From assembly GCA_020636535.1 (NCBI GenBank), contig JACJXT010000011.1, positions 1,178,001 to 1,242,000 of the forward strand: DNA of 64,000 nucleotides, in the 5' to 3' direction. The notes under the pieces were generated by a model. The model saw nothing but the letters and a program-made list of their open reading frames with translations, was not told the origin of the DNA and ran no database searches. Position 1 is the first letter of the stretch. Every line of letters begins with the position of its first letter. Source of the DNA: Chitinophagales bacterium. Lineage in GTDB: Bacteria > Bacteroidota > Bacteroidia > Chitinophagales > JADIYW01. Shown here in pieces: positions 1-9,097 of this stretch. A program made the position numbers and the translations under genes.

Positions 1-1
1 T

Positions 2-913
2 GCACTACATCCAGATTATTATGGATTGGGAAAAGGTGAAGGAAAACACTTGTATCAACATGCTTGGTCAGAAGCAATGTCATTTATATATTTATTATAT
101 GCATTTGATGAAATGAAAGATGTAATCAATATACAATACGATGGTCAGTTGTTTTTAACTGGATATTCGCAAGGTGGACATTCGTCTTTTGCAGCTCAAA
201 AATATTTAGAAGCATTAAACGATCCAAGATTTCAGGTAACGGCAACTTCGCCAATGTCTGGTGCCTATAATATGGTAGGTGAGCAAGAAAAATATATGTT
301 TCAAGAGTATCCAAGACCATTTTATTTGCCTTTTTTGTTGGTTTCGTACCAAGAAGCATACCATGTTTTAGATATAGATAATATATATGATATTTTTCGT
401 TCTCCATTAGATACTTTGTTGCCAAAATTCTTTGAGAATAATAAAAATTTGTCCTATGGTGAGTTAGATAAAGCACTACCTAAAATTCCAAAAGATATTG
501 TAAAACAAAAATATATAGATGAATATTTAAATAATCCGAATTTTGAATTTAAACAACGGCTTAAAGAAAATAGTTTAGACAAAAATTGGGTAGCGAAAGC
601 ACCAACGCAATTGTGTTTTTGCAAAGGCGATAGGGAAGTGCATTACACCAATTCTATCGATGTGTATAATGAAATGACAAAAAAAGGGAAGGAAGATATT
701 GTACTTCAAAACTTAAGTGATCATTTAGACCATAATACTTGTGCGGCCTTTTCTGTTTTAGCTACAAAATATTATTTCGATAGATTTAAAGATAAAGGCA
801 AAAATCCAAAGATGAAGTCATTGCCAAAGTTTAAGCAGTTTCTTATGAATTTTGTTAAGAAAAAAGAAGAAAAGAAATACTTAGAAGAAGGCAAAGATGA
901 TGCTAGGTTTTAA
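2..913 (+). CDS. Alpha/beta hydrolase (secretory-lipase/prolyl-oligopeptidase-like), 5' end outside window
   Basis: The reading frame is open from the first bases of the window (ALHPDYYGLGKGEGKH), so the true start lies upstream and the TTG at 26 is not the start. The nucleophile-elbow motif GYSQGG is visible about 55 residues in. Further on, GDREVHYTN is a likely acidic-residue loop and SDHLDHNT a likely catalytic-histidine loop, which gives a Ser-Asp-His order. This arrangement is typical of Bacteroidota serine hydrolases related to secretory lipases. The tail is lysine-rich. The substrate cannot be told, and signal peptide status is unknown because the N-terminus is missing. Confidence 0.8.
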   Translation, partial: ALHPDYYGLGKGEGKHLYQHAWSEAMSFIYLLYAFDEMKDVINIQYDGQLFLTGYSQGGHSSFAAQKYLEALNDPRFQVTATSPMSGAYNMVGEQEKYMFQEYPRPFYLPFLLVSYQEAYHVLDIDNIYDIFRSPLDTLLPKFFENNKNLSYGELDKALPKIPKDIVKQKYIDEYLNNPNFEFKQRLKENSLDKNWVAKAPTQLCFCKGDREVHYTNSIDVYNEMTKKGKEDIVLQNLSDHLDHNTCAAFSVLATKYYFDRFKDKGKNPKMKSLPKFKQFLMNFVKKKEEKKYLEEGKDDARF

Positions 914-939
914 ATCACAGGTACAAAATAAAGTAAAAA

Positions 940-1166
940 AACCTGAGTTATGGATTAAATTCTGCATAATTAACTGATAATCAATCGTCATTGCGAAATT
1001 TTGAGAGGAACGAACAAAATTGTGGCAATCTCAAACTATGAACTGCTATAAAGTAGATTACCTGTCTGCCGACAGGTAGACTTCGCTACTTTCATTCGCT
1101 CGTAAAGACGCTCTTTTTCTAATAATTGCTAGTTTATTCAAACTATTCTAATCCATAACTCAGGTT
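940..1166. repeat. MITE-like element with 18-bp terminal inverted repeats
   Basis: AACCTGAGTTATGGATTA at 940-957 is repeated as its exact reverse complement at 1149-1166. The interior has a small perfect hairpin, ACCTGTC-TGCC-GACAGGT (1060-1077), and a 'CGTCATTGCGA...GAGGAACGAA' stretch like the dispersed repeats found between genes in many Bacteroidota. It carries no ORF. It fills most of the 375-bp gap between the hydrolase and the oxidoreductase gene; the rest (about 1198-1270) is a copy of another dispersed repeat. I did not find an obvious target duplication. Confidence 0.6.
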
Positions 1167-1197
1167 AAAAAATAGTCTTTTTGTAACGGTGTTCTTC

Positions 1198-1275
1198 GTC
1201 CTTCCGTAATTTTGAGAACGAAAAATATACAGAATCTATTCTTCTATTAAATATTTTTCTAGAATGACGCCCAAA
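1198..1275. repeat. Dispersed intergenic repeat (copy 1)
   Basis: CGTCCTTCCGTAATTTTGAG followed by ACGAAAAATATACAGAATCT and ending in AGAATGACG. Related segments occur at 4597-4722, 26678-26777, 31090-31145 and, inverted, 31980-32027. All are intergenic and form imperfect palindromes with GTCATTC/GAATGAC ends. This looks like a short non-autonomous repeat family, noncoding in every copy. Confidence 0.5.
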
Positions 1276-1288
1276 TGAACAATGAGTT

Positions 1289-2290
1289 TTAGTTAATAAT
1301 TTCTTCTAGTAATTGCTTGGCAAAGTATGGTGCTAGTGAAACACCTTTAGTACCAAATCCGTTTAAAATATATAAATTTGGAATTGATTCGTGTTTGCCT
1401 ACAAATGGTCGTCTGTCTTTTGTGGTAGGACGAATGCCTGCTTTTTCTTCTACAATAGTATATTCACATTGAATAAGTTTATGCAATTTTTGTAGCAATT
1501 CTGTTTTTCCATTTTCGGTCATACTTTCACTTAAATCATTCCAAACAAAAGTAGTGCCTACATTGTATAAATCATTTCCTAGTGGTACTATAAATATATT
1601 TTTATTAATTATTTTATTTAACTGTAATGCTGGTGCATAAATAGTAAAATATTCACCTTTTGCACTTGAAAATGGATAGTCTTTAAAAGCGTTAGTCATT
1701 TTTGCTTTATATCCTTGGCAGTTAATAATATATTTATATTTTATATCATTATAAACATAACAACTTTCATTGGCTAACCACTGTGCTTTATTTTCATCAA
1801 ATGTAGCTTGACTTAATTTTTGTTGTGCTAATAATGTTTTTCTAAAATGTGCTGTGAGCTTTGCAACATCTATCCAAAATGATTGTTGAATAATGCCAGC
1901 ACCAAATGGTGTTTTTATATTTTGATGCACTGTTTCCACCACATCACCCATGTAATTTTGATAATCAACATCTACTTTTCTTTGATGCCAAAGTTCAATA
2001 TCATCACTAGAAGAAAATATTTTATAAATATCTTTTTGTTGAACGAAATCGAGTTGATATTTTGTAGCTATTGTTTGATATGTGTCAAAAGCAAATGGCA
2101 ATAAGTCGTCTATCATCCAAGTTTTAACTAATTTTCTACCAGTAATTGGATTGACAATTCCTATTGCAATATTAGAAGATGCATTTGGATTGTACTCATC
2201 TATAATATGATAAGTTATATCGTTTTGTTCTGCATAATAGCTCAACATCGTTCCTGCTAAACCTTGTCCAATAATTAGTAAATCAGTCAT
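1289..2290 (-). CDS. FAD-dependent oxidoreductase, DAO family
   Basis: 333 residues. An N-terminal Rossmann motif (GQGLAG, residues 8-13) binds FAD, followed by an acidic strand end (IIDE). The C-terminal block GIRPTTKDRRPFVG (285-298) and NGFGTKGVSLAP (310-321) closes the FAD site, as in D-amino-acid/glycine oxidases and the oxidase half of MnmC. It probably oxidises an amine or amino acid in the cytosol, but the substrate is not readable. It is monocistronic on the minus strand, with an ATG start 195 bp downstream of argH. Confidence 0.8.
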   Translation of the reverse strand: MTDLLIIGQGLAGTMLSYYAEQNDITYHIIDEYNPNASSNIAIGIVNPITGRKLVKTWMIDDLLPFAFDTYQTIATKYQLDFVQQKDIYKIFSSSDDIELWHQRKVDVDYQNYMGDVVETVHQNIKTPFGAGIIQQSFWIDVAKLTAHFRKTLLAQQKLSQATFDENKAQWLANESCYVYNDIKYKYIINCQGYKAKMTNAFKDYPFSSAKGEYFTIYAPALQLNKIINKNIFIVPLGNDLYNVGTTFVWNDLSESMTENGKTELLQKLHKLIQCEYTIVEEKAGIRPTTKDRRPFVGKHESIPNLYILNGFGTKGVSLAPYFAKQLLEEIIN

Positions 2291-2484
2291 GTTACAAAAT
2301 TACGCATTCGCAATTTATTTTGAAGAATTTCCTACAGATAACACAGGTATTTGTAAAAAAGTAAGTGAAAATAGTGATTAATTGCTTATAATTTAAGATT
2401 ATTCAACTTTCGTTACTCAAAATTTTGAATGACAATTTTATTATCAATTACTATTGAATAAATTAAATGATTTTAAAATAAATA

Positions 2485-3831
2485 TTACTTTAACAAATCA
2501 TCTATAGATTGATAGATGTGCTGCATTGGAAATTGCTTAAATGTTGTTTGCATGAGCAACTTTATTTCATCATTATACAAATTGCCTAAACTTCCTTCTA
2601 ATGTATGATTTAGTTTTTTTGGTTTTTTATAAGAACCATTTTCTACTTGTTTTCCAACAGCAACATAAGCATCTCTAAAACTCATGCCTTCGTTTACCAA
2701 TTCGTTCACACTATCTACCGTAAATAAAAATGTATACTTAGTATCTTTTAAAATGTTGTCTTCAATTTTTATGTGGTTGAGCATCACTTGTGTCATTTGT
2801 AAACACGATTTTAAAGTAGTAAAACTATATATAAAATCTTCTTTTATAATTTGTAAATCTCTATGATAGCCAGAAGGTAAATTGTTTAAAATCAATGTAA
2901 ACTGATTAGGTAAACTTTGTAGTTTATTGCATTTAGCACGAATGAGTTCCCAAACATCTGGATTTTTTTTGTGTGGCATAATGCTAGAACCAGTAGTCAA
3001 TTCATCAGGAAAATTAATAAATCCAAAATTCTGATTCATATACAAACAACAATCCATTGCCATTTTACTAAGTGTTGCAGCAATGTTTGACAAAGCAATA
3101 GCACAAGTTTTTTCTAGTTTTCCTCTGTTCATTTGTGCGTAAACTACATTATAATTTAAACTTTCAAATCCAAGCAATTCTGTAGTACGATTTCTATTTA
3201 GTGGAAACGAACTACCATAGCCAGCACCAGAACCTAATGGATTTTTATTGGCTACTTTAAATGCAGTGTATAACATTTGCATATCATCAACTAAGCTTTC
3301 TGCATAGGCAGCAAACCACAAGCCAAAACTTGATGGCATTGCTAATTGTAAATGCGTATAACCTGGCAACAATTTGTCTTTGTGTGTATTGCTCAACTCA
3401 ATTAACTGATTGAATAAGCTATAACATTCCAAGCTTATTTCTAGTAATTCATTTCGTGCAAAGAGTTTTAAATCTAATAGTATTTGGTCATTTCTTGAAC
3501 GACCACTATGAATTTTTTTACCAATCTCGCCCAATTGTTCTGTTAATCTAAATTCTACTTCGCTGTGTATATCTTCAATACCATCACCAATAGTAAAATT
3601 ATCTTTTAGTGTTTGTTTATATATTTTTTTTAATGCTTCATGCAATGCTTCTTTTTCATCAGTAGTTAGTAAGCCAACTTCGCTCAACATTTGCGTATGA
3701 GCCAATGAACCTAAAACATCAAATGATGCTAATACTACATCTAACTCTTTGTCTTGTCCAACAGTAAATGCTTCTACCAAACTGCTTAGTGCATTTTCAT
3801 CTTGATTGTCTTTTTGCCACAACTTACTCAT
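2485..3831 (-). CDS. argH: Argininosuccinate lyase
   Basis: 448 residues, slightly short but normal for the fumarase/aspartase superfamily. It splits argininosuccinate into arginine and fumarate, the last step of arginine synthesis. All three signature regions are present: SGRSRNDQ (109-116), GYTHLQ (157-162, catalytic Thr-His) and the superfamily signature GSSIMPHKKNP (281-291) with its catalytic serine loop. It lies 8 bp downstream of the PPK2 gene on the same strand, so the two are probably cotranscribed. The other arg genes in the window (argB and an M20 deacylase) are 35 kb away, so the pathway is dispersed. Confidence 0.95.
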   Translation of the reverse strand: MSKLWQKDNQDENALSSLVEAFTVGQDKELDVVLASFDVLGSLAHTQMLSEVGLLTTDEKEALHEALKKIYKQTLKDNFTIGDGIEDIHSEVEFRLTEQLGEIGKKIHSGRSRNDQILLDLKLFARNELLEISLECYSLFNQLIELSNTHKDKLLPGYTHLQLAMPSSFGLWFAAYAESLVDDMQMLYTAFKVANKNPLGSGAGYGSSFPLNRNRTTELLGFESLNYNVVYAQMNRGKLEKTCAIALSNIAATLSKMAMDCCLYMNQNFGFINFPDELTTGSSIMPHKKNPDVWELIRAKCNKLQSLPNQFTLILNNLPSGYHRDLQIIKEDFIYSFTTLKSCLQMTQVMLNHIKIEDNILKDTKYTFLFTVDSVNELVNEGMSFRDAYVAVGKQVENGSYKKPKKLNHTLEGSLGNLYNDEIKLLMQTTFKQFPMQHIYQSIDDLLK

Positions 3832-3839
3832 ATATTTAT

Positions 3840-4580
3840 TTATAATGTTGGATATTTTAAATTTAGATTTTTAAGTGTTTCTAACACTTTTTTTGCAATT
3901 AAATATTCTTTGTACCAATTTTTATCAGCAGGAATAATATGCCAAGGAGCTGCTTCGCTACATTTTTCAAATACAGTTTCGTAAGCATCAATATACTGTG
4001 TTCTAAATTCTCGTTCTGTCCAATCACCATCATTGTGTTTCCACATTTTCTTTGGATTTTCCTTTCGCTCTGTCAGTCGCTCTAGCTGATTTTCGCTAGA
4101 AGTATGCAAGTAAAACTTTAGTACAGTGGTATTTGTATCTTCTAATAATTGTTCAAAATGATTAATATGTTTATATCTATTTTGAATCGTAGCATCATCT
4201 ACCCAATGATGCACTTTTTGTATCAAAACATCTTCGTAATGCGAACGATTAAAAATACCGATTTTTCCTTTTGCAGGAACTTGCTGATGTACACGCCATA
4301 AAAAATCGTGTGCCATTTCTATTGGTGTTGGCTTTTTAAATCCAGCAATTTGCAAACCTAGTGGATTTAATTTTCCAAATACATTTTTACTTACACCATC
4401 TTTTCCAGAAGCATCTAATCCTTGTAAAATAACTAGAATGGCTTTGCTACTATCTGCAATTAAAATGTCTTGTAAGTCTTCAATTTCGTTGATGATATCT
4501 TTTGTGGTTGCTTGAGTTTGCGATTTATCAATAGAATCGTTTGGCGAAGTGGCTATATTTTGTAGTATAATTTTAGACAT
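3840..4580 (-). CDS. Polyphosphate kinase 2 family phosphotransferase
   Basis: 246 residues. Walker A-like GLDASGKDG (54-62) and the lid/Walker B region with FNRSHYEDVL (110-119) identify the PPK2 family, which moves phosphate between polyphosphate and nucleotides. It is a single-domain form. Which nucleotide (AMP, ADP or GDP) it uses cannot be read from sequence. It lies immediately upstream of argH in one transcript (8-bp gap); a functional link between polyphosphate and arginine synthesis is not established, so this may be simple adjacency. Confidence 0.9.
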   Translation of the reverse strand: MSKIILQNIATSPNDSIDKSQTQATTKDIINEIEDLQDILIADSSKAILVILQGLDASGKDGVSKNVFGKLNPLGLQIAGFKKPTPIEMAHDFLWRVHQQVPAKGKIGIFNRSHYEDVLIQKVHHWVDDATIQNRYKHINHFEQLLEDTNTTVLKFYLHTSSENQLERLTERKENPKKMWKHNDGDWTEREFRTQYIDAYETVFEKCSEAAPWHIIPADKNWYKEYLIAKKVLETLKNLNLKYPTL

Positions 4581-4596
4581 ATTTTTTTAACTAATT

Positions 4597-4722
4597 TTTG
4601 TCATTCTGTAATTTTTAAGTATGAGAAATATACGGAATCTATTATAAAAAGATATTAGATTCCAAACAAATTTCTTCGTTCCGAAGTTTCGGAATACTGC
4701 CAATTTTTTTGGAATGACGAAC
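4597..4722. repeat. Dispersed intergenic repeat (copy 2)
   Basis: Starts GTCATTCTGTAATTTTTAAG, has ATACGGAATCT in the left half and AGATTCC...GGAATGACG in the right half, so the whole element is an imperfect palindrome. It is related to the copy at 1198 and to those at 26678, 31090 and 31980. It fills the gap between the HerA-like and PPK2 genes and may act as a transcriptional boundary. Confidence 0.5.
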
Positions 4723-4733
4723 AAACCTATAAA

Positions 4734-6266
4734 TTATTTCATTGCATTTTTTAAGATACCTAATAAACCTCTTGTAAGTGTAGATGTTGCTGTTCTAAGT
4801 ACTTGTCTGCCTGTGGTACTATTTAATACTTTACCAATGGTAGATTGCTCTGCTTTTTTACTAGTTGTTTTTCGTTCTTTTACTACTTCTTTTTTAGCTT
4901 CGTCTTTTTCAGCATCTAACATTTTTTTGCTTAGCATTTCATAAGCACTTTCTCTATCAATTACTTGATTATATTTATTATACAAATTTGAATTTTTAAT
5001 GAGCGTATTTAGTTCGCTATCACTCAATACATCCATTCTAGATTGTGGTGGTGCCATTAATGTATGTACCAATGGTGTAGGAATACCTTTTTCGTTTAAT
5101 ACCGTAACTAGTGCTTCACCAATTCCCATTTCTGTAATAATGTTTTCTACTTCGTAATTTTCGGTATATGGATAATTTTCTGCTACGAGTTTAATTGCTT
5201 TTCTATCTTTTGCAGTAAATGCTCTTAGAGCATGTTGAATTTTCATACCTAACTGTCCTAATACATCGTTGGGAATATCATTAGGATTTTGTGTGCAGAA
5301 AAATACGCCTACGCCTTTAGAACGAATTAATTTTACAATGGTTTCTATCTGTTCGTTTAATGCTTTAGATGCTTCTTGAAAAACCAAATGAGCTTCATCA
5401 ATAAAAATGACTAGATCTGGTTTTTCTTGGTCGCCTTTTTCAGGAAACTTCTCATAAATTTCTGCTAGTAAACTCAACATAAAAGTAGAGAACAATTTAG
5501 GTTTGTCTTGAATATCAGTTAATCGAATTACATTAATGTAACCATAACCATTGCTGTCTTTTCGTAGCAAATCATTTACATCAAAAGAAGTTTCGCCAAA
5601 GAAAATATTAGCACCTTGTTGTTCTAACTCTACTACTTTTCTAAGTATTGTTCCAAATGTAGCTGGACTAACAGCACCGTATTCTTTTTCTAATTCCTCT
5701 TTTCCTTCTGTAGATGCAAATTGTAGTACTTTTTTAAAGTCTTCTAAATCTAATAAAGGTAAATGTGCATCATCGCAATACTTAAACAATGTAGCAATAA
5801 CGCCTTGTTGTGTGTCGTTCAAATCTAAAATTTTAGAAATTAGAATTGGACCAAATTCTGCAACAGTAGCTCTTAGTCGCACGCCATCTTGCTGCGAAAT
5901 AGAAAAGACTTCCGTAGGATATTTAGTCGCTTTCCAATCGATACCAATGGCATTTTTTCTTTCTTCAATTTTTGGATTAGATGTACCTTCAGCAGCAATA
6001 CCAGAAAAATCGCCTTTAATATCCATCATCAAAACCGAAATACCATTCTCTGATAATTTTTCAGAAAATAATTGCACCGATTTTGTTTTTCCAGTACCTG
6101 TAGCACCAGCAATAAGTCCGTGTCTATTTAACGATTTTAAAGGCACTTTAATTGGTGTATTGGCAACTGATTGCTTGTCTAACATAGCACCACCTAATAC
6201 AAAACTATTTCCTTTAAAAGTATATCCTTGATTAATTTCTTCTTTAAATGAATCGATATTCGCCAT
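4734..6266 (-). CDS. HerA-like ATPase of the DUF853 family
   Basis: 510 residues. Walker A GATGTGKT (54-61), Walker B LVIFIDEAH (285-293) and the sensor-like FFCTQNPNDIPNDVLGQLG (about 325 onward) place it in the HerA/FtsK-related P-loop ATPases with a DUF853 C-terminal domain. The C-terminal 70 residues are lysine-rich, then small and polar. DUF853 proteins are predicted nucleic-acid motor ATPases. No NurA-type nuclease gene is adjacent, so this is the stand-alone form. Cytosolic; ATG start. Confidence 0.85.
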   Translation of the reverse strand: MANIDSFKEEINQGYTFKGNSFVLGGAMLDKQSVANTPIKVPLKSLNRHGLIAGATGTGKTKSVQLFSEKLSENGISVLMMDIKGDFSGIAAEGTSNPKIEERKNAIGIDWKATKYPTEVFSISQQDGVRLRATVAEFGPILISKILDLNDTQQGVIATLFKYCDDAHLPLLDLEDFKKVLQFASTEGKEELEKEYGAVSPATFGTILRKVVELEQQGANIFFGETSFDVNDLLRKDSNGYGYINVIRLTDIQDKPKLFSTFMLSLLAEIYEKFPEKGDQEKPDLVIFIDEAHLVFQEASKALNEQIETIVKLIRSKGVGVFFCTQNPNDIPNDVLGQLGMKIQHALRAFTAKDRKAIKLVAENYPYTENYEVENIITEMGIGEALVTVLNEKGIPTPLVHTLMAPPQSRMDVLSDSELNTLIKNSNLYNKYNQVIDRESAYEMLSKKMLDAEKDEAKKEVVKERKTTSKKAEQSTIGKVLNSTTGRQVLRTATSTLTRGLLGILKNAMK

Positions 6267-6327
6267 CTTTTTTTTCGTAAAAATACAAAATTTACTTTTA
6301 TGCGTTTTTCTATTTACATTTGAGATA

Positions 6328-6897
6328 ATGAGAAATTTGATTTTTATAACTATTAGTATTTGTTTTGGAACTTTATTGGCTGGAAATGAAGAGCAAATTG
6401 GTTTAACTAAAGACTTTAATGCTTATTTTAATGTAATTGATAAGATTGAAAGTGTTGATGAGTATTTGTATCCAGAGTTGTTTAATGTGTTTCCTAAAGC
6501 TACGATACAAATGGCAATTAAAGATATTTACGATGATACGACTGTAAAAACAACATTTTTAGATAGTAAAATTACTAGTATTGAAAAAGTAATTTCGTAT
6601 GATGGTGCAAAGTATGCTAAATTAAATTATAGTTATTTACTTAAACTTACTTTTTTAGAAGCTGACTTTGAAGATGAGAATGGAACGATTACCAATATTT
6701 ATAAAAGTAAATATGGAAAAGAAAATGTAGTTTATGATGCAACTACAAAAACTTATTCTATTTTATTAAATAATACTATGGTTGCTATTTGGAAACCAGA
6801 TTACAATCATTGGAAATTTGTAGAAGCGAAACCAGAAACAAAAGAAGTGTTTAAATTAATATTTCCTGAAAATATAATTAAAAAATTGAAGTTGTAA
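6328..6897 (+). CDS. Conserved-looking exported protein of unknown function
   Basis: 189 residues. The first about 19 residues (MRNLIFITISICFGTLLAG) form a signal peptide without a lipobox cysteine, so the product is probably periplasmic. The remainder is a compact mixed alpha/beta sequence with tryptophans in a C-terminal segment (IWKPDYNHWKFVEAKP). I do not recognise a family. It is transcribed divergently from the HerA-like gene, with 61 bp between the two starts. Confidence 0.65.
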   Translation: MRNLIFITISICFGTLLAGNEEQIGLTKDFNAYFNVIDKIESVDEYLYPELFNVFPKATIQMAIKDIYDDTTVKTTFLDSKITSIEKVISYDGAKYAKLNYSYLLKLTFLEADFEDENGTITNIYKSKYGKENVVYDATTKTYSILLNNTMVAIWKPDYNHWKFVEAKPETKEVFKLIFPENIIKKLKL

Positions 6898-6930
6898 ATG
6901 ACTTAGATGAATTTATAAATCATAGTACTT

Positions 6931-8106
6931 TTATTTTGTTTTATTGTACTGAATATTATCAATAGTAAGTTTACTTATAATTTCTAACATAATTTCTGAT
7001 GTGCCACCACCAATTGTTCCAAGCCGAGAATCTCTAAAAAATCGTGCTAGTGGATAATCTTCCATAAAACCATAACCACCAAATTTTTGCAAGCAATGAT
7101 AGGCAATTTTATCACTCAATTCAGTTGCTAAATATTTTGCCATCGATGCTTCTTTAACGCAATATTTCTTTTCGTTATACTGTTTACAAACAAAATAAGT
7201 ATAGGTTTTTACACTTTCTAATTCGCTCATTAGCTTCGCCATATCATGTCGTAGTACTTGAAACTTATTAATTGGTTTGCCAAATGCTTTTCGTTCGCTC
7301 ATGTATTGTAGTGTTTGTTGAATAGCTAACTCAGAAGAAGCAATGGCACCCAAAGCTAACATGAGTCGCTCTAACTCAAATCGTTGCATAATATAATAAA
7401 AACCATGATTGAGTTTGCCTAACAAATTTTCTTTAGGTACTATAACTTGGTCAAATGCAATCTCTGCTGTGTCAGATGCTTTCCAACCTAACTTTTTTAA
7501 TTGATTAGTACTAATTCCTTTAGTGTTTGTATCAACAACTAGCATAGAAATTCCGCCAGCACCAGCATCAATATTAGTTTTACAAGCAACAATGTAGTAG
7601 TCTGCACTAATACCATTGGTAATAAAACATTTAGAACCATTAATTTCAAAGTGCTCATCATTTTCTTTTGCAGTTGTTTTAATGTTAGCAACATCACTTC
7701 CAGCAAAAGGTTCGGTAATTGCTAAAGCACCATGTAAGTTTCCTGCAATACCTTCTTTCAAATATTTATTTTTGATATAATCACTTCCTTCATGTTTTAA
7801 ATGTGATAGTGTTAAGTATGGATGTGCTGAAATACTAGCACCAAAACCACCAGAATTACATTTACTTACTTCTTCTATAAATATTACATCGTACCAGAAA
7901 TCGAGATTAGAACCACCATAATTTTCTTCTTGAGTTAAACCAAAATAACCCATTTCACCAAATTCTTTCCAAATATATTCAGGTAGCATTCCATCGTTTT
8001 CCCATTGGTCGATATTAGGAACAACTGTTTTATCTAAAAAAGCTCTAAGTGTTTGACGAAATAATTTGTGTTCTTCATTAAAAAATAAATCAGTTATGTT
8101 GTTCAT
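6931..8106 (-). CDS. Acyl-CoA dehydrogenase
   Basis: 391 residues, the normal length. It is a FAD flavoenzyme of acyl-CoA beta-oxidation or branched-chain acid breakdown. Visible motifs are ITEPFAGSD (FAD/substrate loop), KCFITNG, and the C-terminal ARFFRDSR...GGGTSEIMLEI. The position that holds the catalytic Glu in short/medium-chain enzymes is Gly here (GGGTSE), while the helix-G segment FELERLML keeps a Glu as in isovaleryl-CoA and long-chain enzymes. I infer a base at that alternative site. It has its own ATG and no operon partner. Confidence 0.9.
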   Translation of the reverse strand: MNNITDLFFNEEHKLFRQTLRAFLDKTVVPNIDQWENDGMLPEYIWKEFGEMGYFGLTQEENYGGSNLDFWYDVIFIEEVSKCNSGGFGASISAHPYLTLSHLKHEGSDYIKNKYLKEGIAGNLHGALAITEPFAGSDVANIKTTAKENDEHFEINGSKCFITNGISADYYIVACKTNIDAGAGGISMLVVDTNTKGISTNQLKKLGWKASDTAEIAFDQVIVPKENLLGKLNHGFYYIMQRFELERLMLALGAIASSELAIQQTLQYMSERKAFGKPINKFQVLRHDMAKLMSELESVKTYTYFVCKQYNEKKYCVKEASMAKYLATELSDKIAYHCLQKFGGYGFMEDYPLARFFRDSRLGTIGGGTSEIMLEIISKLTIDNIQYNKTK

Positions 8107-8224
8107 TGGTATTTTTTTCTAAAAATACGCATTTATTTATTGTGTTGTCTGGAGTTTCCTCTAGACAAGAAAAACTGTTGAAAAGAATTATAAAATGTCG
8201 GAAGGAAACTTCCAACATCACAAA

Positions 8225-9097
8225 TTATTTTAATTTATTAGATATATATTCATCAATAGTACTAAAAACAAAATCAGGAAATAAGTCCATAAACTTTTTG
8301 TTTTTCAAACCACCTTGTAATGGTCTTTGTGCTGGTGGATTTAATTCATTTGTTGTCATAGGCAATAAATCGTATTGTGCAGTAGGAAAGTAGCTTAAAA
8401 TGCGTAATGCCAACTGTACTCTGTTCATATAATCGGTACTTGAAATATTATAAATTCCATAATGTTTATTGTCTAATAACAAGTACATCGCTTTAGCAAT
8501 ATCGTGTGCATTAATTGGCGTAGCAAATTGGTCGGTTGGTAATTTTAAAGTCAATTTTTGTTGATTAATGGCTTGGTCAAAAATTCTGGCTACAAAATTT
8601 TTACCACGAATTTCATCACCATAAACATTAGTAATTCGTAGTACAATAGTATTAACAGTTGAATTTAAAACTAATTCTTCTGCTTCTAATTTATGACTAC
8701 CATAAATACTAATTGGATTTGGTTTTGCTTGTTCATCGTAAGGTCCATCATGTCCATCAAAAATATAATCGGTAGAAATAAAAACTAAAGTTGCATTTAA
8801 TTGCTCAGCTAAATCGACAATATTTTTTGTAGCAGTAACTGTTTTCTCATAGCTTTCAACTTCATTTTGTTCACAATAATCAACATGTGTTAATGCACCA
8901 CAATGTATAATTACATCAGGTTTAAAATCGTATATATTAAAATTATTTTCATTATTGATATCAAGTGTATTGAAAGCGACAGTATAAGGTGTTTCATAAC
9001 TAAAATGTGTTCCTATAACATTTTCCTTTTTTTCTTTAAAGTAATGATAGCAATTTCCACCAACTAATCCAGATGCTCCAATTATAAAAATATTCAT
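8225..9097 (-). CDS. NAD(P)-dependent SDR, dTDP-4-dehydrorhamnose reductase (RmlD)-like
   Basis: 290 residues. The Rossmann motif GASGLVG (7-13), STDYIFDG (108-115) and the Y132-x3-K136 catalytic pair in IYGSHK are diagnostic of the extended SDR/RmlD family. True RmlD reduces dTDP-4-keto-rhamnose; here no other rml genes are nearby, so the sugar substrate is uncertain. Its start codon overlaps the stop of the upstream glycosyltransferase by one base (TAATG), indicating translational coupling and a shared role in surface glycan assembly. Confidence 0.8.
   Translation of the reverse strand: MNIFIIGASGLVGGNCYHYFKEKKENVIGTHFSYETPYTVAFNTLDINNENNFNIYDFKPDVIIHCGALTHVDYCEQNEVESYEKTVTATKNIVDLAEQLNATLVFISTDYIFDGHDGPYDEQAKPNPISIYGSHKLEAEELVLNSTVNTIVLRITNVYGDEIRGKNFVARIFDQAINQQKLTLKLPTDQFATPINAHDIAKAMYLLLDNKHYGIYNISSTDYMNRVQLALRILSYFPTAQYDLLPMTTNELNPPAQRPLQGGLKNKKFMDLFPDFVFSTIDEYISNKLK

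Noticed and set aside
5551..6231. 226-residue plus-strand ORF
   Set aside because: It is the antisense shadow of the HerA-like ATPase gene, and its cysteine/serine-rich translation has no domain.
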